In this document: positions 12,240-22,500 of the stretch, piece by piece
How the letters are laid out: each line of letters starts with the position of its first letter
How positions within the stretch are numbered: the first letter of the stretch is position 1
NCBI GenBank assembly: GCA_964036315.1
Contig: OZ038488.1
Location: 62,926,754 to 62,990,753, forward strand
DNA: 64,000 bases
Origin: Acanthosepion esculentum
Lineage: Eukaryota > Mollusca > Cephalopoda > Sepiida > Sepiidae
Direction of reading: 5' to 3'
Made by a program: the position numbers and the translations under genes
The notes under the pieces: model-generated
The model's database searches: none
Told to the model about the DNA's origin: nothing
Seen by the model: the letters and a program-made list of their open reading frames with translations, nothing else

Positions 12240-12510
12240 ATGCTTTCCTGATGCAAGTCCTACAAATAGACTCATAACGGGGGAAGGAGAAGGGGGATTC
12301 ATGAATTTCCCAAAGGTATTTGCACGTAAGTGAATATAAAGAACACGACTGATATTAGAACTCGGCTATCTGATTTCCAATTCCGAATCTGGTATTCCCA
12401 AGCGGTCATCCATCTAGGTACTGACCAAGATCGACATTGCTTAACTTCTCTGATTGTACAGAAACAGGTGTTTCAGCGTGATATGACCGTAAGCGTGTTT
12501 ATGAGTGTTT
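12240..12510 (-). mobile_element. SINE-A copy 4, with 5S rRNA-like head
   Basis: Read on the minus strand, the first about 130 bp resemble 5S rRNA ('gaagttaagcaatgtcgatc', 'ggtcagtacctagatggatg', 'accgcttgggaatacc'). The tRNA-like SINE-A head and body follow directly ('agccgagttctaatatcag', 'ttcacttacgtgcaaatacc'). The 5S part carries an internal pol III promoter type. This is a 5S-tRNA chimeric SINE; two more chimeric copies are at 23.4-23.9 and 33.0-33.3 kb. Confidence 0.8.
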
Positions 12511-13235
12511 CTTTACATCGAAATCTGTAGAATTTTACACCTGTAGGATCACGAATTTGGTAAATAATTGGAATTATGTTATAGATAGTCTGGAGAAATA
12601 TTATTTTGATTAAACATATCAATTAAGACGAAATTGTCCCTTTTCCAGTTTCAAATATGACAGGATTTTCTCCCCAACCTAACAGAATGTAGAAGTCTTG
12701 TAGTAAGACAAAGTACTTTCTTTTAATACTGTCTGATTTAAACAAGGAACAATCACTCTTTATCTAATTTCGTTTGGCATCACGTGATTTTAGCAGCACG
12801 CTGCACGCGCGCGAGATAGTTCTGGGTGAAGATGTTGAACGGGAATGAGTTTGGAATTCACACTTGTCGTCTTAATGATGCCTGCTTTGACGAAAGTCAC
12901 GTAATTGATGCTTGTATTAATTACATATTGGGCCCGACTTATCGCCAGATTCAGGAAGTCTTCGTTCACCCAATCCCAATAAAATTGTAATCTGAGGAAA
13001 AAGTACTCATAACTGTATCGAGAAAAAAGAATTCATTAAATAAAAATAACGTTGTCCTATAACAAAATCAAATACCCTTCAATTAAAATACTATTTATTG
13101 ATATTTTGTTTAATTTTCATAAAAATGCATATGTCATTAACGAATTCTTAACATCGAATATTAATATTTTCGCCTGTTTGTAAACAAACTCGGAATCTGT
13201 GCAGCTTATATATGATATAAATTCTTCATAAAATT
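12511..13235. other. Unassigned AT-rich DNA
   Basis: Nothing recognised except a short CG-alternating patch 'cacgcgcgcgag' near 12806. Confidence 0.45.
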
Positions 13236-13239
13236 AAAA

Positions 13240-13690
13240 TCACCTCTCATTTTAACCAGAAAATCAATGTGTATCCGCTATGGAACCTGAAACCTCCATA
13301 AACAATATCACATCTCGTTTGAACGAGAACATCTTTGCGTAACCAGTACAGAACCTAAGATCTTCAAAAACGTAACCTCATCTCCTGTTTGCGCGAGAAC
13401 ATCATTGCCTAACTAGTATAGAAACTAAAACACTCATAAAGTTAATACCACCTGTCGTTTGAAGATGAGAATCATTGCGTAACTAGTATGGAACCTAAAA
13501 CCCCATTAAACAATATCACCTATCGTTTGGGCATCGTTGTGGAACTAATATGGAACCTGAAATTCTCAGAAACGTATCATCTCTCGTTTGAACGAGAAAA
13601 TCGTTACTTAATTAGTATGGAAATAAAATCCTCATAAAATTAATACCACCTCTCGTTTGAACGAGAATATCGTTTTGTAACTAGTATGGG
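13240..13690. repeat. About 69-bp tandem repeat with internal palindrome
   Basis: About seven diverged copies of a unit including 'actagtatggaacctaaaa', 'cataaa...aatacc' and 'acctctcgtttgaacgagaa'. The segment CTCGTTTGAACGAG (e.g. 13314-13327) is a perfect palindrome. Stray units reappear at 14224-14260 and 14420-14500, so the array seems to have been split by the SINE-B insertions between. Confidence 0.8.
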
Positions 13691-13959
13691 CATTTTTCCG
13701 GGTGCCCACGTCGCTAATGGAACAAGGTCAGTTTAAAGTGTGTTAAACGGAAATACCGTAGAAAAACTATCCCAAACCCCTCGGTCTTTCCCTTTTTTGG
13801 GGCTTCTCAGTTGCCGGGCTAAAAACCCAGCCCTTCTCCCGAAGGAAAGGTAATGTGTGTCGGAAGCACCACTGGAGCTTGGGCTTAATATTTTTTAAAC
13901 TTCCCCGCATAAACTTTCGCCTACAGCAGGTAAGTATTGATTATCCAAGCGGAGCTTAG
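13691..13959. other. Insertion inside the 69-bp array
   Basis: Locally GC-richer sequence ('ccgggtgcccacgtcgc', 'cttctcccgaaggaaagg') of unknown class that separates the array from SINE-B copies. Confidence 0.4.
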
Positions 13960-14065
13960 ACGTGGCACAAGGCCGAAAGTATGGGGCACACAGTGAGGAT
14001 AGAACTCACTACTCATGTGTAATGGTACTAACGAGACAATCTTGCTAAACATTACACCACGTGTG
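13960..14065 (-). mobile_element. SINE-B copy 1
   Basis: Reverse orientation tRNA-like SINE. On the minus strand it has 'acgtggtgtaatg' head, a 'gtagtgagttctatcctcac' B-box region and 'ccatactttcggccttgtgc'. Other copies are at 14160-14362, 29.17, 38.09, 39.26 and 39.40 kb. Confidence 0.7.
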
Positions 14066-14159
14066 TATTTTTCAGTGCTAGGCGAATGTGATATAAGGTC
14101 ATTTTAAAGTGAGTTTAATGGCAATAAGGTGTAAAAATGTCCAAGACCTATCGGCACTT

Positions 14160-14362
14160 CCCCTAATGGAAGTACCTAAGATGCGTCATAAGGCCGAAAG
14201 TATGCTGACCATTACACCACGTCGAGGTAACCTCGTTGTGTAACTAGTATAGAGATTTTCTAATCGTAGGTTGAATGTTGCACAAGGTATGAGTGATGAT
14301 CTAACTCACTACTCAGTTGTAATGACTCTAGTGAGACAACTTCGTTAACCATTACACCACGT
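14160..14362 (-). mobile_element. SINE-B copies 2 and 3 (partial, adjacent)
   Basis: Two partial minus-strand SINE-B units (14160-14225 and 14262-14362), each ending at the 'accattacaccacgtc' head. They are separated by a stray 69-bp repeat unit. Confidence 0.65.
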
Positions 14363-14499
14363 CGGTATTTTTCGGTCGTAATTATTCTAAGAAGACAAGG
14401 TTGGTGACTATTTCAACGCTCTGTTTCTGTCAGTAGTATAGAGCCTATAAACTTCAGAAAATTATAAAATCACTGGTTCTTACAACAATGCGTAACCTC

Positions 14500-14924
14500 T
14501 GTAAAAATTAGAATTTCCAAAAACTCTGAACTGACTTTTGAAATTTATTTTATAATGAAAAAAAATGTTCCTTCTTTAATTGCTTTTAGGTTATTTCATA
14601 TATTTCAAGTTAATTGAATTCTCAGAAAAATCAGCCGAGAATCTTCATAAAATAAAGATATTCTTTGTGCCACTGAATTAAAATAAGTTTTTACTCTGGA
14701 CTGATTAAATATGAGACTCCATCATCATTTCTTTTAGTCTCTATTTTACCAAAAACAAAATCCAAGATGAATATTAATGATGATAACAACATGTTCTTGA
14801 GAATATTCTAGATATATATATTTAAATTTTCGTTTCCACCAATACCAAGAATGAATGTGAAAAAAAATTGTACGTAACTTAAGTAGCAGCGGTAAATATT
14901 TATACATTAACAATCCAACAGAAA
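14500..14924. other. Unassigned AT-rich DNA
   Basis: No recognisable feature. Confidence 0.45.
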
Positions 14925-14995
14925 ACTGTACGCTCCGGCCTTCTTCAAGTGACATTTGTTGGAATTTCGGACAAAGACTCATTCGCATAGGCCAA
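14925..14995 (-). mobile_element. SINE-C inverted 5'-truncated fragment
   Basis: The minus strand reads 'cttgaagaaggccggagcgtac', part of the SINE-C body with its hammerhead-like hairpin. It is joined head-on to the tRNA-like head of the full SINE-C copy that follows. The same junction type occurs at 17.7 kb. Confidence 0.65.
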
Positions 14996-15310
14996 TGGAT
15001 AAAAGCGTTGGTCGATTGATCGAAAAAAGTGACTTGACCCAAAGAACTGTGAGATCAATCCCTGGCGCCAGCCAAGAAAACAAAGAACTTGGGAGAGTTA
15101 TCAAGGCGAATTAACCGAAACTGACATATCCAAAGGCATGGTACGTGGAATTAGAACAATCTACCCCCGTGGACTATACAAAGGGTTCGGTTTGAAATTC
15201 TAACAAATATCAACCGGAGAAGACCGAAGCATACAACGGCCGTAAATGTGACAGTAAATATGAGGACAAGAGTCTGAACAATGTAATTAGACAGAAATAT
15301 AGACAGATGA
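14993..15310 (+). mobile_element. SINE-C copy 1 (tRNA-derived)
   Basis: A tRNA-like head ('ccaatggataaaagcgttgg', B-box-like 'gtgagatcaatccctgg') is followed by the body 'aacttgggagagtt', 'ggaattagaacaatctaccc', 'aagggttcggtttgaaattc' and the decayed hairpin 'ggagaagaccgaagcatac'. Copies are also at 17.7-18.0 and 27.5-27.8 kb. The hairpin zone is the hammerhead-like motif discussed for 17.9 kb. Confidence 0.75.
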
Positions 15311-15339
15311 CAAACAGGTATATTTTAAGATAGTTGTTC

Positions 15340-15570
15340 CAATACAAGGCGAAAGAGACACTCAAGGGATAGAATTACTGAATGACATGCGTGATATGAA
15401 CGTAGCAGGAGGAAATAGTAAATGAAGACTGCGAGAATAGGCAGGATAGAGAATAATTCCGCCTAGACTCGAAGCTATTAAAATTGTAGTATTCAGAGAA
15501 ATGTCAACGAGGGAGTCTGTTTCTCAAAGTAAGTGTTCTTGGGGAAAGATTTTCTCAGTGGAAGACATTT
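15340..15570 (-). pseudogene. LINE C-terminal tail fragment
   Basis: Minus-strand sequence around 'gaaacagactccctcgttgac' followed by a WN.LP-like / tyrosine-rich stretch matches the LINE tail at 33.99-34.12 kb, which translates as TVWNRLPRGCFPEHYDLKLF. Heavily decayed. Confidence 0.5.
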
Positions 15571-15758
15571 CTTACTTAATTTCACTTGTTATTGTTCAAC
15601 TGTTGTGTGAGGATATGTGTCTATAAAACTCGCAAGACTATTACATTTAGATAAATATGTAATTCAGATTTTTTCTAAACAGTTAAAACCAAAAATTAAA
15701 TGTACATCATTCAGGATAAATTTATTTATTTTCACAATTGTTGTTTTATTTATGTAGG

Positions 15759-16976
15759 GTGTCTCAAAAAACCGGGGGGGGGGGGCTGAAATTTTAATAA
15801 AACTTCTTTTTTTTTAACCTTTTTTAATTTTCTAACAAGTATTTCATAAAGGGGGCTTTGAAAGTGAATCATGTAGAAATGCATATTACTAGTAGTGAAA
15901 TCTTTGTACTAAAACTAAAGATCGATAATTCAAACTTAATGAGCATATCGTCACTATTACGGAGTGAGAGAGCCTCCAAGTTTTGATTTTTTTTTGTTTT
16001 GTTTGTTTAGCGGCATATCAACATCTTAAGGGTCATTTAACGCCGAAATTTAATTTTCTTGAGTGAATTAGTAATTTCTTTTACAAAAGTTTATTACTGG
16101 TAATATTTTTCCCTTACTAAAATGTACTGCTGGTAATATTTTTACTTTTACAAAAATATATTGCTGGTAATTTTTTACTATGAAAATGTATTACTGACAC
16201 CTTCACTATAAAAAATGTATTTCAACACTTTCATAGTTCTTCACCCCAGTTTGGCGATTAACTGTTTGCCCATAGCTGGGACCCTACCACCCTGGTCATG
16301 GCGATGAACCTAGAAAGTACAGCAAATTAAGAGGTCGTTACTTGCTACTGAAAACCTATCGATCAGAGGCATTACTACCGGGTGTAGTTTATCATCATAA
16401 CATGGGCGTGAAAGTTTTGAGAGTTAAGGTCCAGTAAGTGACTTTCCTAAAAGTGGTATACAACTTCCGGTTAGGAACGGAGGAGTATTTCAGCGAATGA
16501 GGGGGAGTATTGAAGAAGATCCAATCGCATCAATAGGAAGGCGGTCTCGACAGGTTTGGATCTATAGGACGACAATCCAACAAATTTTTAAATGCATCAA
16601 CCTGATTCTTTACAAGATGGGGCAAACAGCTCATACGACTAAGATCTCACTTCTTAGGCAAACTTTGAGGAAAAGAATAATTTCTCACAGTTGCGGTAAA
16701 GACTGGGCAGTAAATTCTCCGGTTCTGTCAAGCCCGGTTTCTTCTGATAAGGCTAGCCCAAAGAAAAGGCTAAAACACTAAGGACTGTAGGGGAAGATGA
16801 CTTAAAAATGTTCGCAAGAAACTAAAAATGGGTGCCTCTTAAAAGAAGTAATCTTTCTTACAGTATATACATTTATTTTCCTATTCTATATAATACTATA
16901 ATATTGTGAATTAAAGTTAAATAAAAAGAGTTATTAAATTTACAAATCCCTTGATCACTTTTGGGACACCGGGTAT
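15759..16976 (+). mobile_element. Mariner-like element (M2), decayed, with nested Rep-K
   Basis: The ends are inverted (GGTGTCTCAAAA at the left, TTTTGGGACACC at the right) next to TA. The right half has a frame (16497-16781) reading RGSIEEDPIASIGRRSRQVW and later RQTLRKRIISHSCG. It resembles the N-terminal helix-turn-helix of IS630/mariner transposases (VAE.P..S.RR...Q.GI.RTT). The catalytic domain is missing. The left half is occupied by a Rep-K copy (15.99-16.44 kb), so K sits inside this element. Confidence 0.6.
15990..16440 (+). repeat. Rep-K copy 1
   Basis: It starts 'tttagcggcatatcaacatc' and 'aacgccgaaattt', then has four or so short subunits of the type 'atgtattgctggtaattttt', and ends 'cccatagctgggaccctacc' ... 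'cgggtgtagtttatcatcat'. Similar copies are at 51.59-51.96 and 52.31-52.58 kb. Class unknown. Confidence 0.65.
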
Positions 16977-17458
16977 GTTCTATTTGTTAATATTTTTTCT
17001 GAGATCAACACTACCCTGGAAGGTTATAATTTAATACGCTAATAACAATATTATTTGGGGAAAATAGGTTAGGGAGATAGAAATGAATTGTGCTTTGATT
17101 GGCTGCTCAGTTTCTGATTCAGTTGGAGCTTGACCAATCAGAGACTGTCATGTTTATTGAAACAGAAATAAATTATGAGGCTATGTTGTAGTCTGGTAAA
17201 GAACGTGAGACAGTTCTCGGTTAAAAAAAAAGTTAATAGTAAATTTGAGAACTAACAGATGTAGAGGCAAAGTAAAAGTCTTAGTCGCTCTCTACTGAGA
17301 AGGTCATAAATAAAGACGAAAGATATGACTCTCGTAAGGATAACAAAATATTTATTACGTAGTTTTGTAAATAGAGTGAGAAATTATTATTAGTTACTGA
17401 TGAGTATTTCTTTATCTTGTTTTTTCACTTACACACAAGCATGCACACACACTCACTT

Positions 17459-17459
<1 letters not shown>
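16977..17459. other. Unassigned DNA
   Basis: No recognised element. Confidence 0.4.

Positions 17460-17522
<63 letters not shown>
17460..17522. repeat. (TA)n microsatellite at the outer edge of an inverted SINE-C pair
   Basis: TA run directly abutting the 3' end of the minus-strand SINE-C copy. Confidence 0.97.
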
Positions 17523-17524
<2 letters not shown>

Positions 17525-17706
17525 CTGACATGAGGTATTATGATTATTTACATTATTCGGACTGTTATCCTCATTTTCATTGCCATATTCACAACGTTTC
17601 GGCTGTTGTATGCTTTGGCCTTCTCCAGGTGATTTGAATTTCGAACCGAACCCATTATTTCGTCCACCGGGGTAGACTGATCTAGTTCCAAATGACATGA
17701 CTCTTC
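17523..17706 (-). mobile_element. SINE-C inverted 5'-truncated copy
   Basis: Reverse complement of the SINE-C body without its tRNA head. It includes the hairpin 'ggagaaggccaaagcatac', 'cagccgaaacgttgtgaata' and the 3' end 'aacagtccgaataatgtaaa'. It is joined to the head of the next copy. Confidence 0.75.
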
Positions 17707-18007
17707 CAGACACATAGACCAATGGATAAAGGCGTTGTTCATATCCAGTGACTACACCCAAAGAGTTGTGAGTTTAGTACTAGGCTACAGCATTAGTGAA
17801 ACAAAACTTGGTGAGTTGAGTTAAAGAGGGTTAACTGAGACATCCGGAAGAGGCGTGGAACTAGAACAATCTACCCCGGTGGACGAAATAAAGGTTTCGG
17901 TTCGAAATTGCAATCAGCTGAAGAAGACCTGAGCATAGAACGGCTGAAACGTTGTGAATATAGCAATGAAGATGAGGAAAACAGTCCGAATAATATAAAC
18001 AATGTAA

Positions 18008-18008
<1 letters not shown>
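17707..18008 (+). mobile_element. SINE-C copy 2, full length
   Basis: Head 'ccaatggataaaggcgttg' with 'gttgtgagtttagtactagg', body 'ggaactagaacaatctaccc', 'aaaggtttcggttcgaaatt'. Then comes CTGAAGA, a stem (ag-cc/ggct), GAAA and ACGTT at 17920-17954, a minimal hammerhead-like hairpin. The 3' end 'cagtccgaataatataaac' runs into (TA)n. The outer flanks of the inverted pair are both (TA)n. Confidence 0.75.

Positions 18009-18047
<39 letters not shown>
18009..18047. repeat. (TA)n microsatellite
   Basis: TA run at the 3' end of SINE-C copy 2, followed by CA/CT-rich repeats. Confidence 0.95.
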
Positions 18048-18049
<2 letters not shown>

Positions 18050-18054
18050 TTGCA

Positions 18055-18326
18055 ACACACACACACACACTCTCTCTCTCTTTCTCTCCCTCCCTCTCTC
18101 TCTCTCTCTCTGTCACACACACACATACAGACACATTTTCACAGGAAGATATACGCACATTTTAACACGTAAACAGAAACGTAAACACACTCTCTCTCAC
18201 ACACACAAAAACACTCTCTGACACTCACACATACACTCTCTCACACACACATACACACACACACTCTTTCACACACATACTCACTGTCTCTCTTACACAA
18301 ACACAACCTCTCTCTCTCTCTCTTTC
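18055..18326. repeat. (CA)n / (CT)n low-complexity tract
   Basis: Alternating CACACA and CTCTCT blocks. Cys/Val and Arg/Glu reading frames through it are artefacts. Confidence 0.95.
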
Positions 18327-18724
18327 TGAAGCCGTAAGCCATGTGGAATGGGAAATCTGATTAATTTGAAATTCTATCCTTTTCCCGTGGGATATCTGCC
18401 TGTCCAAATCAACTGGGTTATTCGAATTTCATAGATGAAGTATTGTCAGTTATTTTTAATTAATTACCTTAATTTCATTTATGCTGCTACTCATGACAAC
18501 TCTCAGATGGTCATTCCATAATCCTTGAAAAGCAGCGTCGATCGAATAAAAAAATAAGTTCCAATAATAATCGAGCTCATCAATATGAAGCATTGTCCAT
18601 AATAAATCATTTCTGACTGGTAACCTCTCATTATTTTTGTTGCTCTTAATTAAAAATTCAATCGGAGCCCTTTACCGATTCGGCAACGAAGGTCAATCAG
18701 TAGCTACAGTATAGTACAGTACAA
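18327..18724. other. Unassigned AT-rich DNA
   Basis: No recognised element. Confidence 0.4.
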
Positions 18725-18951
18725 GTCGATCTCAGTCGAAATTATAGATAGTTTCCACGATATCTCAATGCAGTTAATGTAAAAATCCATTTACCATTCC
18801 ATATCTGAATAGTATGAGCTTTGCCAGAGCTTCATACGGTTTTCGAATTCAGAGTTGCCCTTCTCCTAGACAGGATTGCCAAACACGAAAAGACATCTCT
18901 GTCTACTCTACTAATTACCTCATAGCTGAGATTTGGAAGAATTTTCACAAG
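18725..18951 (-). mobile_element. SINE-A copy 7, left part, interrupted by element T
   Basis: Matches 23430-23660 closely ('tcagtcgaaattatagat', 'gccagagcttcatacggttt', 'cctagac.gg.ttgcca'). It stops at 'ttttcacaag', where element T begins. The rest of the SINE resumes after 19800. Confidence 0.75.
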
Positions 18952-19800
18952 TGTTGTAACCGAGGCAAGGTTACTGAATAGAATAATCACACGAAGGTTG
19001 GTAATGAACGTTAATACTTCGGACAAGAACAACACGTATAAGATTTTCCAGGGGCGCGAAGAAATAAATATCAACTGCTAGAAGTGAGTCAAGTGAATTC
19101 CACAATGAATATACAACTGCAGACTGCAGACGGTATCTACCAACTACCTCGGGCCGTCAGATGTGGCACAAGGCCGAATTTAATGTGGGGTATCCGATGT
19201 CCGTAGCTGTCTCCCGAAACGGGACTCTGCCCTTCGACATAGACTTGTCTGTGGATCCTCTCTGCCAGGGACCGAGAGTTTAACCAGCACAGCTGAAGAC
19301 GAATCTCCAACTGCAAGCCGGCAGACAATATCTACCAACCGCCCCATGCGGTCAGATGTGGGACAAGGCTGAATTTAATGTCAGGTTACCTGAGCCCGTA
19401 GGTTCAGCAAAAATTCCCCGGATAAAATTGGGTCGAGAAAGTGTTTCCCGAAACGAGATTCTGCTCTTCGTCATAACTTCGTCTGGGGATCCTCTCTGCC
19501 CGGAGGCAGAGAGCTTAATCAGCCCAACAGAAGACGAATCTCCAATTGCAGACTGGTCGGCAATATCCACCAACTGCCCCACGCAGTCAGATGTGGCACA
19601 AGGCCGAATTTAATGTGGGCTCCCGAACCCGTAGGAATGGTCAAAAATTCCCCGTATAAAACGAGGTTGGGCAGGTGTTTCTTGAGACGAGACTGTCTTT
19701 CGGCATAGTCCCGTCCGAAGATGCTCTTCGGAGGCAGAGAGTTTGACCAGCACAACTGAAGACGAATCTCCAACTGTAGACTGCCCGACCAACATATACA
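18952..19800 (+). mobile_element. Element T, copy 2, with tandem core units
   Basis: It begins TGTTGTAACCGAGG, has the same 5' part as the 9.3-kb copy, then about three core units starting at 'gtcagatgtggcacaaggcc' (19157, 19351, 19586; spacing 194 and 235 bp). It ends near 'caacatatacag' at about 19800. It is inserted in a SINE-A copy: SINE sequence 'ttcacaag' precedes it and 'attcacta' follows, possibly a short target duplication. No coding capacity. Confidence 0.65.
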
Positions 19801-19940
19801 GTATTCACTACTATATATATGGGAATGGTACCATACCCATTATCATTGGTAGGAAAGTGAATCTAACGAACTCGACCGGAATTTAAACCCGGTTTGATCA
19901 TTTCTCGTTCCGGGGAAATATTACACAAACTGTCCATTTC
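19801..19940 (-). mobile_element. SINE-A copy 7, right part
   Basis: Resumes with 'aggaaagtgaatctaacgaa', 'ctcgaccggaatttaaaccc', 'catttctcgttccgggg', the reverse of the SINE-A head. A palindrome 'gggaatggtaccataccc' lies at 19821-19838. Confidence 0.65.
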
Positions 19941-20375
19941 CAATCTTTTTCTTATATATACCGTGTCTCTTCAGAAGGTGGACGATCATGTCTCTCCACA
20001 AATTCCTGGAATTTCTAGCTCTTAGTAAAATTTGTTTTTTCCTATCTCTCCAAAAACCTGTTCCGCTAAAGATGTACACCATCTCTTTAGGTAGGTTATA
20101 CGCTGTTTTTCCTCTGCCCCTTTGCTGTCAATATACCTTCTGTGTGTCAAATGCTCCAAGTTCTTTTCCCCATTATGTGCGTTAGAAATTTCAACTGTCG
20201 TTATGTTCCTGATGTTAAGTATGAGTGGCCATTTTTCCAAAACTTCATTGTTGCTCAGATTTCATTTCATGATATTCTCAGCATCCTTCTGTAGAACTAT
20301 ATTTCTTTTGCTTCAAGTTTTTTCCCCATCTGTGATAAGATTGTCCAGAATTAAAATTACATAACATTTCAGTAC
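19941..20375. other. Unassigned DNA
   Basis: Short open frames on both strands here look random. No family recognised. Confidence 0.4.
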
Positions 20376-20377
20376 TA

Positions 20378-20581
20378 CAGTGTAACCCGGATATAAGAGA
20401 GTTGTCGGGACCGGAGAAGAAGTATCTTATATCGGGTTTTTCTTATATCCGGGTTTGGTCTATTATATATACATTAACACAGGCTCTAATTTGGGACCAG
20501 ATAAAAATCTCTCTTATATCCGGATTTCTCTTATATTCGTGTTTCTCTTATATCCGGGTCTCTTATATCCGGGTTACACTG
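20378..20581. mobile_element. Pogo/Tigger-like MITE, copy 2
   Basis: A 204-bp relative of the 11799-12005 element: CAGTGTAACCCGG ... GGGTTACACTG ends, TA on both sides (20376-20377 and 20582-20583), and internal 'tcttatatccgg' subrepeats. Confidence 0.85.
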
Positions 20582-20583
20582 TA

Positions 20584-21344
20584 TTTTCTTTGTTTCTAAC
20601 GAAATTTTTCTTGTTCCTCAATATTTATTTAGCTTTTGTAAGGCATATTTCGCTATCCCAGTGCGATTTCGGATTTCATTGTTCTCTGCTAAAAGACTTA
20701 CCAGATATTTATTTTTTTACTTGCTGGTCTAAACTTGCTGGTTTACTTGTATCTCCAATTACAACGGACTAAAAACTAGAGATGGTGTCTCAATAAAATC
20801 ACCGTGGAGAAGGCAACGGGAAACGAATAGACTATCAATACCAATAATATTCAGGATACTCGGCATAATTTCTATTATTCTTTTTTATTTTTTTATTTCG
20901 TAACCAGTTAAAATAAACAAAAATTAAATATATAGTTACTTCTTTCAATCAAAAAACTAAAATAATCACTTATAGATTATCAATTTCGTTCCTAAACAAA
21001 GAACAACGAAAAGAAAGGTCGTTGAACTACGATCTGGATGTTGTACAAAAAAATTAAAAAATAAATTTAAATACTCCTCGAAAAAATAAGAATAAGAAGC
21101 AATGTTTGATCTAATGAATTAATAAACTAAAAGAAGATTATTTTTGTTATCGGCAATCGTAATATATTTTCAAAAACCTAAGACAATGGATTTTCATCGA
21201 AAATGTTACACTAGTCATGCCTATCTATATATAATGTATATTCTCGTGTATGAGACAGATCATACAGTCAATGTGATTTCCAGGATCTACTCACGATAAA
21301 GATCGTAGAACAACGAACAGAACGTGGCTCGTGAAAATGTGTTT
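20584..21344. other. Unassigned AT-rich DNA
   Basis: No recognised gene or repeat. Confidence 0.45.
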
Positions 21345-22333
21345 TTTTTCTGTAAATTTAGAATTATCCTTCCCCTGGACTGGTTTAGCCGTTTTAATTT
21401 TGAGTTATTCTTCACCTGGACTGGTTTAGACGTTTTAATTTAGAGTTATTCTTAACCTAGACCGGTTTAGATGTTTTAATTTACAGTTATCCTTCCCCTG
21501 GACTAGTTTAGACGTTTTAATTTAGAGTTATCCTTCACCTGGACTGGTTTAGATGTTTTAATTTAGAGTTACCCTTCCCCTGGACTGGTTTAGACGTTTT
21601 AATTTAGAGTTATTCTTAACCTAGACTGGTTTAGACGTTTTAATTTAGAGTTATTCTTCGCCTGGGCTGGTTTAGACGTTTTAATTTAGAGTTATTCTTC
21701 ACCTGGACTGGTTTAGATGTTTTAATTTACAGTTATCCTTCCCCTGGACTTGTTTAGATGTTTTAATTTTGAGTTATCCTTCCCCTGGACTGGTTTAGAT
21801 GTTTTAATTTAGAGTTACCCTTCCCTTGGACGGGTTTAGACGTTTTAATTTAGAGTTATTCTTAACCTCGACTGGTTTAGATGTTTTAATTTAGAGTTAT
21901 TCTTAACCTAGACTGGTTTAGACGTTTTAATTTAGAGTTATTCTTCACCTGGGCTGGTTTAGACGTTTTAATTTAGAGTTATTCTTCACCTGGACTGATT
22001 TAGACGTTTTAATTTAGGGTTACACTTCTCCTGGACTGGTTTAGACGTTTTAATTTAGAGTTATTCTTAACCTAGACCGGTTTAGATGTTTTAATTTAGA
22101 GTTATCCTTCCCTTGGACTGGTTTAGACGTTTTAATTTAGAGTTATCCTTCCCCTGGAATGGTTTAGATGTTTTAATTTAGAGTTACCCTTCCCCTGGAC
22201 TGGTTTAGACGTTTTAATTCGTAGTTATCCTTCCCCTGGATTGGATTAGACGTTTTAATTTAGAGTTATCTTTTCCATGGACTGGCTTAGATGTTTTAAT
22301 TTAGAGTTATTCTTCACCTGGACTGGTTGCCAG
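21345..22333. repeat. 41-bp minisatellite, about 24 copies
   Basis: The unit runs 'gagttatccttcccctggac' then 'tggtttagacgttttaattta'. Variants alternate 'ccttcccctgg', 'cttaacctaga' and 'cttcacctggg', so the array has higher-order mixing. The last unit runs without a break into a SINE-A tail ('ctggactggttgccagacat'), suggesting the array grew from that tail. Confidence 0.95.
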
Positions 22334-22500
22334 ACATGATATCAGAACCTAGGCTGCTTTACTATTTAAAGCATAGATTGAGAGAGAAGGATATTTATGA
22401 TTAAGTAAATAATATGAACTCAGCTGGAATTTGAACTCGGTTCTCCGACTTCTCGTTCCGGGCCGTTTTCCATTACGCTGCTACACATATGTGTAAGACG
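22320..22500 (-). mobile_element. SINE-A copy 5
   Basis: 'ggttgccagacatgatatca' through 'ggaatttgaactcggttctc' and 'ttccattacgctgctacac', the reverse SINE-A tail, middle and head. It is fused to the 41-bp array at its left. Confidence 0.75.

Noticed and set aside
18055..18326. Cys/Val- and Arg/Glu-rich frames
   Set aside because: Products of CA and CT dinucleotide repeats.
21345..22333. CRISPR-like array
   Set aside because: Units are contiguous 41-bp tandem repeats with no unique spacers, in eukaryotic DNA.
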